DNA from: Anaerolineae bacterium
GTDB lineage: Bacteria; Chloroflexota; Anaerolineae; Aggregatilineales; Ch27
Direction of reading: 5' to 3'
DNA: 64,000 bases
Assembly (NCBI GenBank): GCA_013178165.1
Contig: JABLXG010000001.1
Coordinates: 143,605-207,604, forward strand
Part shown: one piece after another, positions 33,006 through 43,051 of the stretch
Numbering within the stretch: position 1 is the first letter of the stretch
How the letters are laid out: each line of letters begins with the position of its first letter
Notes under the pieces: generated by a model
Told to the model about the DNA's origin: nothing
The model's input: the letters and a program-made list of their open reading frames with translations, nothing else
Database searches by the model: none
Program-made: the position numbers and the translations under genes

Positions 33006-35012
33006 GTGTCTGCCAGGATATTCGACGAGATCATGGCGCTGGCACGCAAAGAGTCGGCCAACGCCAGACACTATTATATCGGTGTAGAACATTTGTTTAT
33101 GGCGCTGACGCGGCTTGAGGGCGGTGTCACCGCCGGTGCCCTGGAAGAACAGGGGCTTGCGCCGCGTTTTGTGCGCTACATGTTGCGGCAGGAACTGGGT
33201 CAAGGAGATGATCGCCGCTTCTGGCCGGGATACCGGGAAACCCCCCGTCTGCAGGCTGTTCTGAAACTGGCCCACAAGCTTGCCAAGGAGAGAGGGGAGG
33301 AGGGGCCGTCAGAGCGTGACCTGCTGCTGGCGATCCTGCGTGAAGGGGATAGCCTGCCTGTGCGCGTGCTTATGGCGGTGGAAGCTGATCTGGATCGTCT
33401 GGAGGTGGTGGCGGCAAACTGGTCAGCGGATCAGCGGCCGCCATCGGTGTCGGTGCCGGTGTACATCCAGGACACCGGCGTGATACTTAACGCCGAAGAG
33501 CTGGAAGTTATCCGCCAGATGTTTCCGGGGCATGGGCGGGTCGTGATTGACCGCCAGCTCCACGGCGGCTATTCCAGCGCCAGGGTGCTGGTAGCGACTC
33601 CTTACCAGCCCGATGGGCGGGTTATGGCCGCAGTCGTTGTCAAGCTGGCGGATCGGCAGGCTATTCTCTACGAGAAGATGCGTTTTGACTCCTTTGTCCG
33701 TGATACATTGCCTCCTACGACTGCGCGAGTGGTAGGCAATCCGACGCTGGTTGAGAAGTCGACGCTTGGCGGGCTGAAATACACGTTTATCCGCGAACCT
33801 GGTGCACCCGGACCGATTGATCTGGCTGACTATGGGCGCGACCAGGGGCCAGAAGCGATGGCTGAGCTGCTGCGAAACAGCCTCTTCCGAGTATTTGGCG
33901 AGACCTGGTGGTTACAGCATCAACGGTACCAGTTTGGCGTGTGGCAGGAGTACGAGCTTCTGCTGCCGCCGGCGCTAGTCATCGAAGCGGTACCTGAAGC
34001 GGGGACACCGCGTCGACGGCTGACCCCGCTTGGGCAATGGAGCCGGCGCGGCCACTATGAGCATGGTGAGATGGTGGCGCTTGAGGGATTTACGGTTGAG
34101 GATTTCTATCCCGACCGGCAGGGCATTCAGTTGATTGCCGGTTCCGGGGCGGATGCTCAATTCCGGGCTGGCAAGGTCGAGGTACGGGGTATTGCGAACG
34201 CGATGCGAATGTACCACCGCGGCTCGGTGGTGGAGCAGATCGTCGGCCGTGTGTTGTATACGAGGGACGACCTGCTGTTCCAGCAAGTGGCTGATCTCGA
34301 TCCGGACTTTGACCCCGCTCAGGAACGATTGCCCGCGCCCACAGGCTTTGACTATTCGTTGCCTAATCCGTTGCGGCGTTACCCGAATCTATTGCAGCGG
34401 CAGATCACCGGCTCGCTGTCAACGATTCACGGGGATTTGCATGTGCATAATATCCTGGTTGGCCCTGGCGGCAACGCCTGGCTGATCGACTTTGCCCAGA
34501 CGCGTGAGGGTCACACCCTCTTCGATTGGGCTGTTCTGGAAGTCAGCCTGTTGAGTGAATACATCGCGCCACATCTCCGATCAGAGCAATGGGTGGATGT
34601 CTGGGCGGCTATCACGTTGCTGCTCGAGATCAGCCAGACGCGCCGCCTGAGGCAGACCACTGATTCGCTGTCTCACGCCCTGACGGCGATCGTGGCGATC
34701 CGTGACATTGTGGCGGATTGCCTGGCCACGGCGGATGATTGGCGGGAGTATTATGTGGCGCTTGCACTCTGCGCACTGCGGGGTATGCGCTGGGCGAAGA
34801 CCGTCTCTTTGGCCGGCAGGCGACTGCTATTTCTAGTGTCGGCACTGGCCATGGCGCTGGCCATGGGGCGTGAGGGCGTTTCCGCCTCTAGCCCGGATGT
34901 TGACACCACCGATTTCAACATCGGCGTCACGGATATCTTCTCCAGCCAGCGGATGCAGGATGCCCTGGGCGCCAGCGACGATCTCAACCCGGATGAAGAC
35001 GACGCGGTGTGA
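33006..35012 (+). CDS. Clp_N-domain protein fused to an APH-like kinase fold
   Basis: A 668-residue protein of unusual architecture. Residues 1-130 form two Clp N-domain repeats (IFDEIMALARKESANARHYY with GVEHLF, then LKLAHKLAKERGEEGPSERD with LLLAILREG), as in ClpA/ClpC adaptor-binding domains, but no AAA ATPase follows. Residues about 160-610 look like an aminoglycoside-phosphotransferase/choline-kinase fold. The catalytic loop is HGDLHVHN (His475, Asp477, Asn482) and the metal Asp495 is in LIDFAQT. A hydrophobic stretch (LLFLVSALAMALAM) near 608-622 precedes an acidic tail. GTG 33006 is used because the Clp_N fold starts there, with AAGGGG just before. Substrate is unknown. The adjacent FHA protein suggests phospho-dependent signalling. 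Confidence 0.8.
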   Translation: MSARIFDEIMALARKESANARHYYIGVEHLFMALTRLEGGVTAGALEEQGLAPRFVRYMLRQELGQGDDRRFWPGYRETPRLQAVLKLAHKLAKERGEEGPSERDLLLAILREGDSLPVRVLMAVEADLDRLEVVAANWSADQRPPSVSVPVYIQDTGVILNAEELEVIRQMFPGHGRVVIDRQLHGGYSSARVLVATPYQPDGRVMAAVVVKLADRQAILYEKMRFDSFVRDTLPPTTARVVGNPTLVEKSTLGGLKYTFIREPGAPGPIDLADYGRDQGPEAMAELLRNSLFRVFGETWWLQHQRYQFGVWQEYELLLPPALVIEAVPEAGTPRRRLTPLGQWSRRGHYEHGEMVALEGFTVEDFYPDRQGIQLIAGSGADAQFRAGKVEVRGIANAMRMYHRGSVVEQIVGRVLYTRDDLLFQQVADLDPDFDPAQERLPAPTGFDYSLPNPLRRYPNLLQRQITGSLSTIHGDLHVHNILVGPGGNAWLIDFAQTREGHTLFDWAVLEVSLLSEYIAPHLRSEQWVDVWAAITLLLEISQTRRLRQTTDSLSHALTAIVAIRDIVADCLATADDWREYYVALALCALRGMRWAKTVSLAGRRLLFLVSALAMALAMGREGVSASSPDVDTTDFNIGVTDIFSSQRMQDALGASDDLNPDEDDAV

Positions 35013-35055
35013 CGCCGTGGCAAGTAACCTCTCAGGAGATTACAGCATCAGCCAG

Positions 35056-35092
35056 ACGATGCCCGGCCTCCAGGGTACAGGCCGGGCATCGT
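35056..35092. terminator. Hairpin between convergent kinase-fusion and leuB genes
   Basis: A perfect 14-base-pair stem (35056-35069 with 35079-35092, loop of nine) ends both the kinase-fusion transcript and the long ilv-leu transcript. There is no clear T-run. Confidence 0.65.
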
Positions 35093-35101
35093 AGCGCCGG
35101 T

Positions 35102-36172
35102 TCAGGCGGCCAGTTGCGCCAGGATGGCATCTGTCATTTCGGCTGTGGTGGCTGCTTTTTGCCCTTCCAGGTTGATATCCGCCGTGCGCAAGCCGGATTC
35201 AAGCACGGCTTCTACAGCTCGTTCAATGAGCAAAGCTTCTTCCACCAGGCCGAGGCTATAGCGGAGCAGCATGGCCGCGCTCAGGATTGTACCGATAGGG
35301 TTAGCGATCCCTTTCCCGGCGATATCTGGCGCTGAGCCGTGGATTGGCTCGTAGAGGCCAAACCTGCTTTCACCCAAGGAAGCTGAAGGCAGCATCCCCA
35401 GGGAGCCAGCCAGGGTTGCCGATTCGTCGCTGAGGATATCGCCAAACATGTTGTCGGCCAGAATGACGTCAAATGAGGCTGGACGACGCATAAGATGCAT
35501 GGTGCAGGCATCGACAAGCACGTCTTCCAGCGCTACGTCGGGGTAATCCCTGGCGACATTGTGGACGGTTCGCCGCCACAGACGCATCGCCGCCAGGACG
35601 TTCGCCTTGTCCACAGAGGTTACCTTGCGACGGCGCTGCTGCGCGGCCTTGAAGGCGACATGGGCCACGCGCTCGACCTCAGCGACGGTGTAGTACAGAG
35701 TGTCGTAGGCGGAATCGCCCGATCCCTGCTCGCGTCGCTCGCCGAAGTAGATGCCTCCGGTTAGCTCCCGCACAAACAGGATATCGACGCCATCGGCCAG
35801 CAGTTCCGGGCGCAGCGGGGCATGAGGAATCAGGGCCGGGAAGACTTTGACCGGGCGCAGGTTGGCGAAGAGTGTGAAGTGCTGGCGCAGGCCGAGCAAT
35901 CCCTGTTCGGGGCGGACAGGCGAAGAAGGATCCGACCAGCGTGGCCCACCTACCGCCCCCAGCAGGATGGCGTCGGCGTTCTCACAGACGCCAAGCGTCC
36001 GGTCGGGCAGGGGAGAACCGGTTTCATCAATTGCACACCCGCCCAGCAAGGCTTCCTCGAAAACGAATGTGTAACCACCAATATCGGCGATCCGCTGGAG
36101 TACCTGCCGGGCAGCGGCAACCACCTCAGGGCCGATGCCATCTCCCGGCAGAACAGCGATCCTGACGCTCAT
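35102..36172 (-). CDS. leuB: 3-isopropylmalate dehydrogenase
   Basis: A 356-residue NAD-dependent decarboxylating dehydrogenase of leucine synthesis. It can also act on the citramalate-derived 3-methylmalate. Motifs are LPGDGIGPEVV at the start, RELTGGIYFGE, DKANVL, DNMFGDILSDE and EPIHGSAPDIAGKGIANPIG, which bind substrate, metal and NAD. It is the last gene of the ilv-leu operon, and its start overlaps the cimA stop by four bases (ATGA). Confidence 0.96.
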   Translation of the reverse strand: MSVRIAVLPGDGIGPEVVAAARQVLQRIADIGGYTFVFEEALLGGCAIDETGSPLPDRTLGVCENADAILLGAVGGPRWSDPSSPVRPEQGLLGLRQHFTLFANLRPVKVFPALIPHAPLRPELLADGVDILFVRELTGGIYFGERREQGSGDSAYDTLYYTVAEVERVAHVAFKAAQQRRRKVTSVDKANVLAAMRLWRRTVHNVARDYPDVALEDVLVDACTMHLMRRPASFDVILADNMFGDILSDESATLAGSLGMLPSASLGESRFGLYEPIHGSAPDIAGKGIANPIGTILSAAMLLRYSLGLVEEALLIERAVEAVLESGLRTADINLEGQKAATTAEMTDAILAQLAA

Positions 36173-37767
36173 ACCCGGACTTCCTCCCTCTGTTGTTGTT
36201 CCTGCTCCAGCAGGAGACCGTACTCGACGCTATCTACCAGAGCGCGCCACGAAGCATTGATGATGTTCGTACCAGCGCCGACGGTGCTCCAGCGGCGGTG
36301 GCTATTCTGAGTGTCGATCAGTACGCGGGTGGTGGCGGCGGTTCCCCGGTTGCCATCCAGAATACGAACCTTGTAGTCCGCCAGATGGAAGTTGGCGATC
36401 TCCGGATAGACCGGCGTGAGCGCCTTGCGCAGGGCCTTATCGAGTGCGTTGACTGGCCCGTTGCCTTCGGCGGCGGTGTGGAAAACTTCGCCTTTGACGC
36501 GCAGCTTGACCGTGGCCTCTACCTCGGAACCGTATTCGCCATTCTGGATGACCAGCGTAGTGAAGTTCAGTAACTCAAATGGCGGGACATACCCTTCCAC
36601 AGACCGGCGCAACATGAGCGCCACAGAGGCCTCAGCACCCTCAAACACATAGCCTTCATGTTCCAGGCGCTTGATCTCTTCCAGGACGGCGTGGGCCTTA
36701 TCGGAGGAAAGGTCCATGCCCATCTTCTCCGCCTCATGGAGCACGTTACCGCGTCCTGAGAGATCAGAGATTAGAAAGCGCATTTCATTACCGACCAGCG
36801 CAGGATCAATGTGCTGGTAACTCTCAACTGTACGTCGCATTGCGGCGACGTGGATGCCGCCCTTGTGGGCAAAGGCGCTCTTGCCCACGTATGGCTGGTG
36901 GGTATCCGGGGCCATGTTGGCCGTCTCGGCCACCGAGCGCGAGATGTGGCTCAGCCGTCTCAGCGCCCCTTCGGGCAGGCAGCGGATGCCCATTTTCAGT
37001 TCCAGATCGGGGATGATTGAGCACAGGTTGGCGTTGCCGCAACGTTCCCCATAACCGTTGATCGTGCCCTGAATATGGACAGCCCCCTGACGCACCGCCG
37101 CAAGCGTGTTGGCCACGCCCAGTTCACCGTCGTTGTGGGTATGGATGCCCAGGCTAACGCCGGGGAATGCCATAGCGACCGCAGCGGTGATATCCTCAAC
37201 TTCCCAGGGCAGGGTTCCGCCGTTGGTGTCGCACAGGACGAGTACCTCCGCCTGACCATCGACAGCGGCGCGGAGGGTGGCCAGCGCATAATCGCGGTCA
37301 AGCTTGAAACCATCAAAGAAGTGCTCGGCATCATAGATCACTTCTTTGCCCCGGGCTTTGAGAAAGGCCAGACTCTGGCGAATGATGCGGAGGTTTTCCT
37401 CAGGAGTGGTGCGTAGCACCTCTGTGACATGCAGCATGGACGTCTTGCCGACAACGGTCACGACCGGTGTCTGGGCATCCAGCAACGCCCGAATATTCGG
37501 ATCATCTTCCGGCTGGCCACCCACGCGACAGGTCATGCCAAAAGCGGCCAGGCGCGCATGGCGCAGATTGAGATCCTGGGCGCGACGGAAGAAGGCGGCA
37601 TCCTTGGGGTTAGAGCCGGGCCAGCCGCCCTCGATATAAGCGACTCCCAGTTCGTCCAGCAAGCCGGCGATCTTGAGCTTATCCTCGACCGAAAACGAGA
37701 TGCCCTCACTCTGCGATCCGTCACGAAGGGTAGTGTCATAGATGACAACCTGAGCTGGCGTGGGCAT
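36169..37767 (-). CDS. cimA: (R)-citramalate synthase
   Basis: A 532-residue homologue of isopropylmalate synthase that condenses acetyl-CoA with pyruvate. This gives a threonine-independent route to 2-oxobutyrate and isoleucine. The catalytic metal site is YDTTLRDGSQSEGISFS, followed by EGGWPGSNPKD, FFDGFK and IHTHNDGELGVANTLAA, wording typical of the CimA group rather than LeuA. The C-terminal LeuA dimer-type regulatory domain is present (ATVKLRVKGE onward). It works with LeuC, LeuD and LeuB, encoded on either side. Confidence 0.92.
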   Translation of the reverse strand: MPTPAQVVIYDTTLRDGSQSEGISFSVEDKLKIAGLLDELGVAYIEGGWPGSNPKDAAFFRRAQDLNLRHARLAAFGMTCRVGGQPEDDPNIRALLDAQTPVVTVVGKTSMLHVTEVLRTTPEENLRIIRQSLAFLKARGKEVIYDAEHFFDGFKLDRDYALATLRAAVDGQAEVLVLCDTNGGTLPWEVEDITAAVAMAFPGVSLGIHTHNDGELGVANTLAAVRQGAVHIQGTINGYGERCGNANLCSIIPDLELKMGIRCLPEGALRRLSHISRSVAETANMAPDTHQPYVGKSAFAHKGGIHVAAMRRTVESYQHIDPALVGNEMRFLISDLSGRGNVLHEAEKMGMDLSSDKAHAVLEEIKRLEHEGYVFEGAEASVALMLRRSVEGYVPPFELLNFTTLVIQNGEYGSEVEATVKLRVKGEVFHTAAEGNGPVNALDKALRKALTPVYPEIANFHLADYKVRILDGNRGTAATTRVLIDTQNSHRRWSTVGAGTNIINASWRALVDSVEYGLLLEQEQQQREEVRV

Positions 37768-37784
37768 GGTGCATTCTCCTGGTT

Positions 37785-38414
37785 CTATAGCAGCTCCTGT
37801 GGAGCCGGCTGTCTGGTGTTCACACGACTGGGGATAGACGCTTCAAAGGCTTCGATCTGCGGTAACTGGTTCAACAGGTAGCCAAACTGGTCAACGCCGT
37901 TGAGCAAGCACATCCTGGCAAAGCCATCAACCGGAAAGGTCACGCTTCGGCCATCAGGCAGGGTAAGTGTCTGCGCGGCCAGATCGATAGTGATCGTGGT
38001 TGTTGGTTCTTCAGCCGCCAGGCTGAACAACTGCTGCAGGGTGGGCCTGTCAACAATCACCGGCAGCAGGCCATTCTTGAGCGCGTTGTTACGAAAGATG
38101 TCGGCGAAACGTGTGCTGACAACCGCACGAATACCATAGCCCAGCAAGGCCCAAGGAGCATGCTCGCGGGAACTGCCGCAGCCGAAGTTATCGCCGGCGA
38201 TAAGAATTTGCGCCCCGCGGTACTCCGGTCTGTTCAGCGGGAAATCGGGGCGCGGCTGTCCTTCAGGTGTATAGCGCCAGTCGGCAAAGAGACTTTCGCC
38301 CAGGCCAGCCTTGTTCGTGGTCTTCAGAAAGCGAGCCGGGATGATCTGGTCAGTGTCAATATTCTCAATTGGCAGTGGCAGCATGGTGCTGGTTAGAGTC
38401 GTGAACGCTGGCAT
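37785..38414 (-). CDS. leuD: 3-isopropylmalate dehydratase, small subunit
   Basis: A 209-residue swivelling subunit of isopropylmalate isomerase. Diagnostic segments are [31 protein letters not shown] and [16 protein letters not shown]. Its ATG overlaps the leuC stop by one base (TAATG), which indicates translational coupling and fixed subunit ratio. It also completes citramalate isomerisation for the CimA route. Confidence 0.96.
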   Translation of the reverse strand: MPAFTTLTSTMLPLPIENIDTDQIIPARFLKTTNKAGLGESLFADWRYTPEGQPRPDFPLNRPEYRGAQILIAGDNFGCGSSREHAPWALLGYGIRAVVSTRFADIFRNNALKNGLLPVIVDRPTLQQLFSLAAEEPTTTITIDLAAQTLTLPDGRSVTFPVDGFARMCLLNGVDQFGYLLNQLPQIEAFEASIPSRVNTRQPAPQELL

Positions 38415-39838
38415 TAGAGCATCTCCCTTACATCCGTGATCTGGCCGGTCAGCGCCGCAGCAGCTGCTGTCAGCGGGCTGGCCAGGAAGGTGCGGCCGCC
38501 TTTGCCCTGGCGACCTTCAAAATTGCGGTTGCTGGTGCTGACAGCGTACTGACCGGGCGCAAGCTGGTCGCCGTTCATAGCAATGCACATGGAGCAGCCA
38601 GCCTCACGCCATTCCGCGCCAGCGTCGCGGAAGATCCGATCCAGGCCTTCCGCTTCCGCCTGCTTCTTAACCTGCTGCGAGCCGGGTACAACCAACATTC
38701 GGACGCCAGAGGCAACATGGCGGCCTTTGACCAGCCGGGCTGCCGCCCGCAGGTCGGAGATTCTGGAGTTGGTACAACTGCCGATAAAGACGACATCAAT
38801 CTTCTTGCCCAGCAACGGCTGGCCGGGCTGTAGGTCCATGTATGCCAGCGCCTTCTCAAGGGCCTGTCGCTGGCTCAGATCGCCAACCGCCATCGGGTCA
38901 GGCACACGACCGGTCACCGGCACACCCATGCCGGGATTGGTGCCATAGGTGATCATTGGCTCCAGAGCGCTGGCATCGATAACCAGTTGTGAGTCATATG
39001 TGGCGCCATCGTCGGTGGCCAGTTGACGCCATTCGGCCACTGCGGCGTCCCAGCCCGCTCCTTGCGGCGCGTACGGGCGTCCATAGAGGTATTCAAACGT
39101 TGTGTCATCCGGCGCGACCATACCGGCGCGCGCGCCGCCCTCGATCGACATGTTGCAGATGGTCATCCGGCCCTCCATATCGAGGCTCCGGATCGCTGAA
39201 CCGGTATACTCAAACACGTGGCCGGTTCCGCCTTCCACCCCAATACGGGCAATGATCGCCAGGATGATGTCCTTGGCAGAGACTCCCGGCCGAAGGCTGC
39301 CGTCAACACGAATCTCATAGGTTTTGGGGCGATACTGGAGCAGGCATTGCGTGGCCAGGACATGGGCCACCTCACTTGTGCCAATGCCAAAAGCCAGCGC
39401 CCCAAAGGCGCCGTGCGTGCTGGTATGGCTGTCGCCACAGACAATGGTCATGCCAGGCTGGGTCAGACCCTGTTCCGGGCCAATGACATGCACGATCCCC
39501 TGCTTTTCACTGCCCAGCCTGTAAAGGGGGATGCCAAATTCCTCACAGTTGCGAGCGAGTTGCTCAAGCTGCGCCGCCGCAAGGGCATCCGTCACCGGAA
39601 TCTGGCCGTCTGCTGCCCGCGGGGTGGTAGGCGTGCTGTGATCCATCGTGGCCAGCGTGTGATCCGGGCGACGCACCCTGAGGCCGCGCTCACGCAGTGC
39701 AGCAAACGCCTGCGGAGAGGTGACCTCATGAACCAGATGCAAGTCGATGTAAAGCGTGGCCGGCACGCCATCTTTCTCAGGGGCCACAAGATGGGCGGCC
39801 CAGATTTTGTCAAACAACGTGCGAGGGTTTCCGGTCAT
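38414..39838 (-). CDS. leuC: 3-isopropylmalate dehydratase, large subunit
   Basis: A 474-residue aconitase-family [4Fe-4S] enzyme. Opening [12 protein letters not shown] is typical of LeuC. Cluster ligands are Cys in GSCTNSRI and the C-x-x-C pair in [34 protein letters not shown] is the family signature. ATG 39838 is preceded by GAGGAAGAAG; an upstream in-frame ATG adds twelve non-conserved residues. Confidence 0.96.
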   Translation of the reverse strand: MTGNPRTLFDKIWAAHLVAPEKDGVPATLYIDLHLVHEVTSPQAFAALRERGLRVRRPDHTLATMDHSTPTTPRAADGQIPVTDALAAAQLEQLARNCEEFGIPLYRLGSEKQGIVHVIGPEQGLTQPGMTIVCGDSHTSTHGAFGALAFGIGTSEVAHVLATQCLLQYRPKTYEIRVDGSLRPGVSAKDIILAIIARIGVEGGTGHVFEYTGSAIRSLDMEGRMTICNMSIEGGARAGMVAPDDTTFEYLYGRPYAPQGAGWDAAVAEWRQLATDDGATYDSQLVIDASALEPMITYGTNPGMGVPVTGRVPDPMAVGDLSQRQALEKALAYMDLQPGQPLLGKKIDVVFIGSCTNSRISDLRAAARLVKGRHVASGVRMLVVPGSQQVKKQAEAEGLDRIFRDAGAEWREAGCSMCIAMNGDQLAPGQYAVSTSNRNFEGRQGKGGRTFLASPLTAAAAALTGQITDVREML

Positions 39839-39877
39839 CAGTCTTCTTCCTCGGTAGTACGGCGATGCGAACAAATC

Positions 39878-39900
39878 CGGGGGAGCAACGCGCTCCCCCG
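39878..39900. repeat. Hairpin upstream of leuC
   Basis: CGGGGGAGC (39878-39886) pairs with GCTCCCCCG (39892-39900) over a five-base loop in the short gap between the small ORF and leuC. No T-run follows on the minus strand, so it may limit read-through or shape message decay inside the operon. Confidence 0.5.
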
Positions 39901-39929
39901 TCGTCCAGGTCTTCCTACGGGCAAGCGCG

Positions 39930-40148
39930 TTAGCGGGCGCTGGTAATGCGAATCATGATGCTGGCGGAGCGTGGCCGGGGCGATGCCTCAGGCGTATAGA
40001 GATAATCGATCGTCTCTTTCTGATGAGCAGGCCCCGCCCACATATCACCGCCAAACTGCCAGCCACGTGGCGCGGGAAAGGCAGGAAACATTGAGGAGTT
40101 ATCTTGGCACTTGTGGTCGGCTGCACCGGTAGAGCGTGGTGTGGTCAT
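39930..40148 (-). CDS. Small unknown protein between leuA and leuC
   Basis: A 72-residue ORF that I do not recognise. It starts [13 protein letters not shown], has an aromatic/Pro-rich centre ([19 protein letters not shown]) and a basic end ([10 protein letters not shown]). Third codon positions are mostly G or C, as in neighbouring real genes, which supports coding. GGGAGAAG lies about twelve bases before ATG 40148, and an in-frame ATG at 40169 is an alternative. There is no signal peptide or membrane helix. Lying inside the leucine operon, it would be made with LeuA and LeuC. Confidence 0.5.
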   Translation of the reverse strand: MTTPRSTGAADHKCQDNSSMFPAFPAPRGWQFGGDMWAGPAHQKETIDYLYTPEASPRPRSASIMIRITSAR

Positions 40149-40175
40149 GGTTTTTCTCGCTTCTCCCATTCATAA

Positions 40176-41822
40176 TCAGCCAGCGGCTGGCGTTACCTGT
40201 ATCGCGGAAGACTCACCTTCGGGCTGGCCGAACTGGCTGCCTTTAACCACCAGCATCCGGTTGAGGGCGGCCAGGTAGGCCTTGGCGCTGGCCATGATGA
40301 TATCGGTGTCAGCGCCGTAACCGCCGAATGTGCGCGATGGGCCGTTCTGCGCGGCAATGCGGACAGTGACTTCCCCCATCGCATCAATACCTTCCGTGAT
40401 GCTGTGCACACTGTATTCGATGAGCGTATTGGGGGCCTTGATGATGCTGTCAATAGCGGCGAATGAGGCGTCTACCGGGCCTGTGCCAACCGCTGGCGCG
40501 ACATATTCACGGCCATCCGGCCCCTGCAGGCGTACGGTGGCAGTAGGCATTCCCGGCCGGCCACAGGTGACCTGCAGATCCAGTAGCCTGTACAATTCGT
40601 GAGGGCCGTAGAACTCGTCTGCCACCAGCGCCTCGAGGTCGGCGTCGGTAACGGTCTTCTTCTTGTCCGCCAGATCTTTAAAGCGGACAAATGCTGTGGT
40701 GATTTCCTCGTCGTTCAGCTCAAAGCCCAGTTCCTGCAGGCGGACGCGGAAGGCGTGCCGCCCGCTGTGCTTGCCCAGCACCAGCCGACTCTGGCTCAGA
40801 CCGACCGTTTCGGGAGTCATGATCTCGTATGTTTGCTGGTTCTTGAGCATGCCATCCTGGTGAATGCCTGCTTCGTGGGCGAAGGCATTGCTGCCGACAA
40901 TGGCCTTATTGGGCTGGACAATCATGCCGGTGTAATTGCTGACCATGCGGCTAGCGCGGACGATCTGGGTTGTGTCGATGCCGGTGTACAGGTTGTAGTA
41001 AGCACGGCGGGTATGGAGAGCCATCACCACTTCTTCGAGGCTGGTATTGCCAGCCCGTTCGCCAATCCCATTGACGGTCACTTCTGCCTGGCGAGCGCCA
41101 GCGCGGATGCCCGCCAGGGTGTTGGCGGTTGCCAGGCCCAGGTCATCATGACAATGCACTGACCAGATCACGCGGTTACCGCCCGGCGTTTCGGTGATCA
41201 GCCGATGCATCAGGGCGTAGTATTCGTCCGGGGTGGTATAGCCTACTGTATCGGGAATGTTCAGCGTGGTTGCCCCGGCTTCAATGGCTACCGCCAGCAC
41301 TGCGATCAGAAAGTTCGGATCGGAGCGTCCTGCATCTTCCGGGCTGAACTCCACATCCTGGCAGTATGCCTTGGCGTAGGCAACCATCTCCCGCGTGCGC
41401 TCGATCACCTGTTCGCGGGTCATGCGTAGCTTGTGTTGCATGTGGATGTCAGACGTAGCCAGGAAGGTGTGGATGCGAGGCCTGGCGGCAGGTTTCACCG
41501 CCTCCCAGGCCTTGTCAATGTCGCCGGGTGTAGCGCGCGCCAAGCCTGCAATGACTGGCCCATCCGGTGTGCCCACTTCTTGGGCAATGCGCTGAACTGC
41601 CAGCAGGTCATCCGGGCTGGCGGCGGGGAAACCGGCCTCGATGATATCCACGCCCAGGCGGGCCAGTTGCCGGGCGATCTCCAGCTTCTCGGCGCTCGTC
41701 AGGCTGGCGCCGGGCGATTGCTCTCCGTCACGCAGGGTGGTATCGAAGATAAACACCCGGTTCGGGTCTACACCCGATACAGCCGGTTCGCTTGTGCTGG
41801 TTTCTGCAGTGTTGTCAGCCAT
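40176..41822 (-). CDS. leuA: 2-isopropylmalate synthase
   Basis: A 548-residue enzyme that condenses acetyl-CoA with 2-oxoisovalerate, the committed step to leucine. Catalytic and metal motifs are [41 protein letters not shown] and the [16 protein letters not shown] block. The C-terminal LeuA dimer domain ([17 protein letters not shown]), the site of leucine feedback inhibition, is present. A small ORF with a much stronger ribosome site overlaps its start in another frame. Confidence 0.96.
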   Translation of the reverse strand: MADNTAETSTSEPAVSGVDPNRVFIFDTTLRDGEQSPGASLTSAEKLEIARQLARLGVDIIEAGFPAASPDDLLAVQRIAQEVGTPDGPVIAGLARATPGDIDKAWEAVKPAARPRIHTFLATSDIHMQHKLRMTREQVIERTREMVAYAKAYCQDVEFSPEDAGRSDPNFLIAVLAVAIEAGATTLNIPDTVGYTTPDEYYALMHRLITETPGGNRVIWSVHCHDDLGLATANTLAGIRAGARQAEVTVNGIGERAGNTSLEEVVMALHTRRAYYNLYTGIDTTQIVRASRMVSNYTGMIVQPNKAIVGSNAFAHEAGIHQDGMLKNQQTYEIMTPETVGLSQSRLVLGKHSGRHAFRVRLQELGFELNDEEITTAFVRFKDLADKKKTVTDADLEALVADEFYGPHELYRLLDLQVTCGRPGMPTATVRLQGPDGREYVAPAVGTGPVDASFAAIDSIIKAPNTLIEYSVHSITEGIDAMGEVTVRIAAQNGPSRTFGGYGADTDIIMASAKAYLAALNRMLVVKGSQFGQPEGESSAIQVTPAAG

Positions 41823-41944
41823 AGAGAGGTGTCCTTTTCTGTGCTCGTTTCCATTTCAGCGGTACTGGAAATGGTCATGCCGTCGGCATGGCCGGAAAGC
41901 CTGCCAGCGACGCGACTAAGGTCGCTAAGGCCATCTTCGGGCAT
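41768..41944 (-). CDS. Candidate small ORF overlapping the leuA start
   Basis: A 58-residue ORF in the 173-base gap between ilvC and leuA, ending 55 bases inside leuA in a different frame. It has a near-perfect ribosome site, AAAGGAGGTG, four bases before its ATG 41944. It begins [18 protein letters not shown] and has no run of branched-chain codons, so it is not a second attenuation leader. It could couple translation to leuA or encode a small protein. Not recognised. Confidence 0.35.
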   Translation of the reverse strand: MPEDGLSDLSRVAGRLSGHADGMTISSTAEMETSTEKDTSLWLTTLQKPAQANRLYRV

Positions 41945-41995
41945 AGAACACCTCCTTTCGTTTCCGATCGGCGCTAACCGTGACGCAACGGGTCC

Positions 41996-43000
41996 TCATT
42001 CGACGGTCTTTGCCTGCAGGAAAGGCATCATGGCGCGCAGTTCTTTGCCGATCTGCTCGATCATGTGGTTGCGCTCCTTGGCCCGCTGCTCGTTGAACCA
42101 TGGACGACCGTCCTGGTTCTCTTTGATCCAGTTACGGGCGTAAGTGCCGTCCTGGATTTCAGCCAGGATATGGGCCATTTCCTCGCGGGTTTCGGCGGTG
42201 ACGATGCGGTTGCCAGCCATGTAGCCACCGTGTTCAGCAGTATCAGAAACGCTATACCACATGTAGGACAGGCCGCCCTGGTACATCAGGTCAACGATCA
42301 ACTTCAGCTCGTGCAAGCACTCAAAGTAGGCGATTTCCGGCTGGTAACCGGCCTTGACCAACGTCTCAAAACCAGCGCGAACTAGCGCCGTCACCCCACC
42401 GCACAGAACAACCTGCTCGCCAAACAGATCGGTTTCTGTTTCCTCGGCGAAAGTGGTCTCAATGACGCCGGCGCGGGTGCAGCCGAGCGCTCTGGCGTAG
42501 GCCAGAGCCTGGGCCTTGGCATGCCCGCTGGCATCCTGCTCTACCGCGATCAGGGCAGGGGTGCCGCCGCCCTCCACATAGACCTCGCGGACGCGGTGGC
42601 CGGGAGCTTTTGGGGCAACCATACTGACGTCTACTGACTCCGGCGGCTTGATCTGCCCGAAGCGGATGTTGAAGCCATGGGCGAACATCAGCGTATCGCC
42701 GGGCTTGAGGTTAGGCGCGATGCTCTCGTTGTAGATGGCAGGCTGCACGGTATCCGGCGTAAGCATCATGATGATGTCAGCGCGAGCAGCAGCCTCGGCC
42801 ACCGGGTAAACGGACAGTCCTTCCGCCTCAGCCTTGGCACGGCTCTTGCTGCCTTCGTGCAGGCCAACGATGACGTTGACACCGCTGTCTCTGAGGTTCA
42901 GCGCGTGGGCATGACCCTGGCTGCCGTAGCCGATAATGGCAACAGTTTTGCCATTGAGAAGGCTCAGATCAGCGTCTTGGTCGTAATACAGCTTAGCCAT
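41996..43000 (-). CDS. ilvC: Ketol-acid reductoisomerase (class I)
   Basis: A 334-residue enzyme that isomerises and reduces acetolactate or acetohydroxybutyrate in valine and isoleucine synthesis. The cofactor motif is [14 protein letters not shown]. Metal ligands lie in ETDLFGEQ and in the knotted C-terminal domain ([20 protein letters not shown]). The length fits the short, class I form. It follows ilvN in the operon after 51 bases. Confidence 0.97.
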   Translation of the reverse strand: MAKLYYDQDADLSLLNGKTVAIIGYGSQGHAHALNLRDSGVNVIVGLHEGSKSRAKAEAEGLSVYPVAEAAARADIIMMLTPDTVQPAIYNESIAPNLKPGDTLMFAHGFNIRFGQIKPPESVDVSMVAPKAPGHRVREVYVEGGGTPALIAVEQDASGHAKAQALAYARALGCTRAGVIETTFAEETETDLFGEQVVLCGGVTALVRAGFETLVKAGYQPEIAYFECLHELKLIVDLMYQGGLSYMWYSVSDTAEHGGYMAGNRIVTAETREEMAHILAEIQDGTYARNWIKENQDGRPWFNEQRAKERNHMIEQIGKELRAMMPFLQAKTVE

Positions 43001-43051
43001 GATAGCTCCTCATCAGGTGGTGGGCCTCATCCAAAAGCCCGCAACGCACAA

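Noticed and set aside
41823-41995. Second branched-chain attenuator before leuA
   Set aside because: No run of Leu/Ile/Val codons in the small ORF and no terminator hairpin with T-run in the gap.
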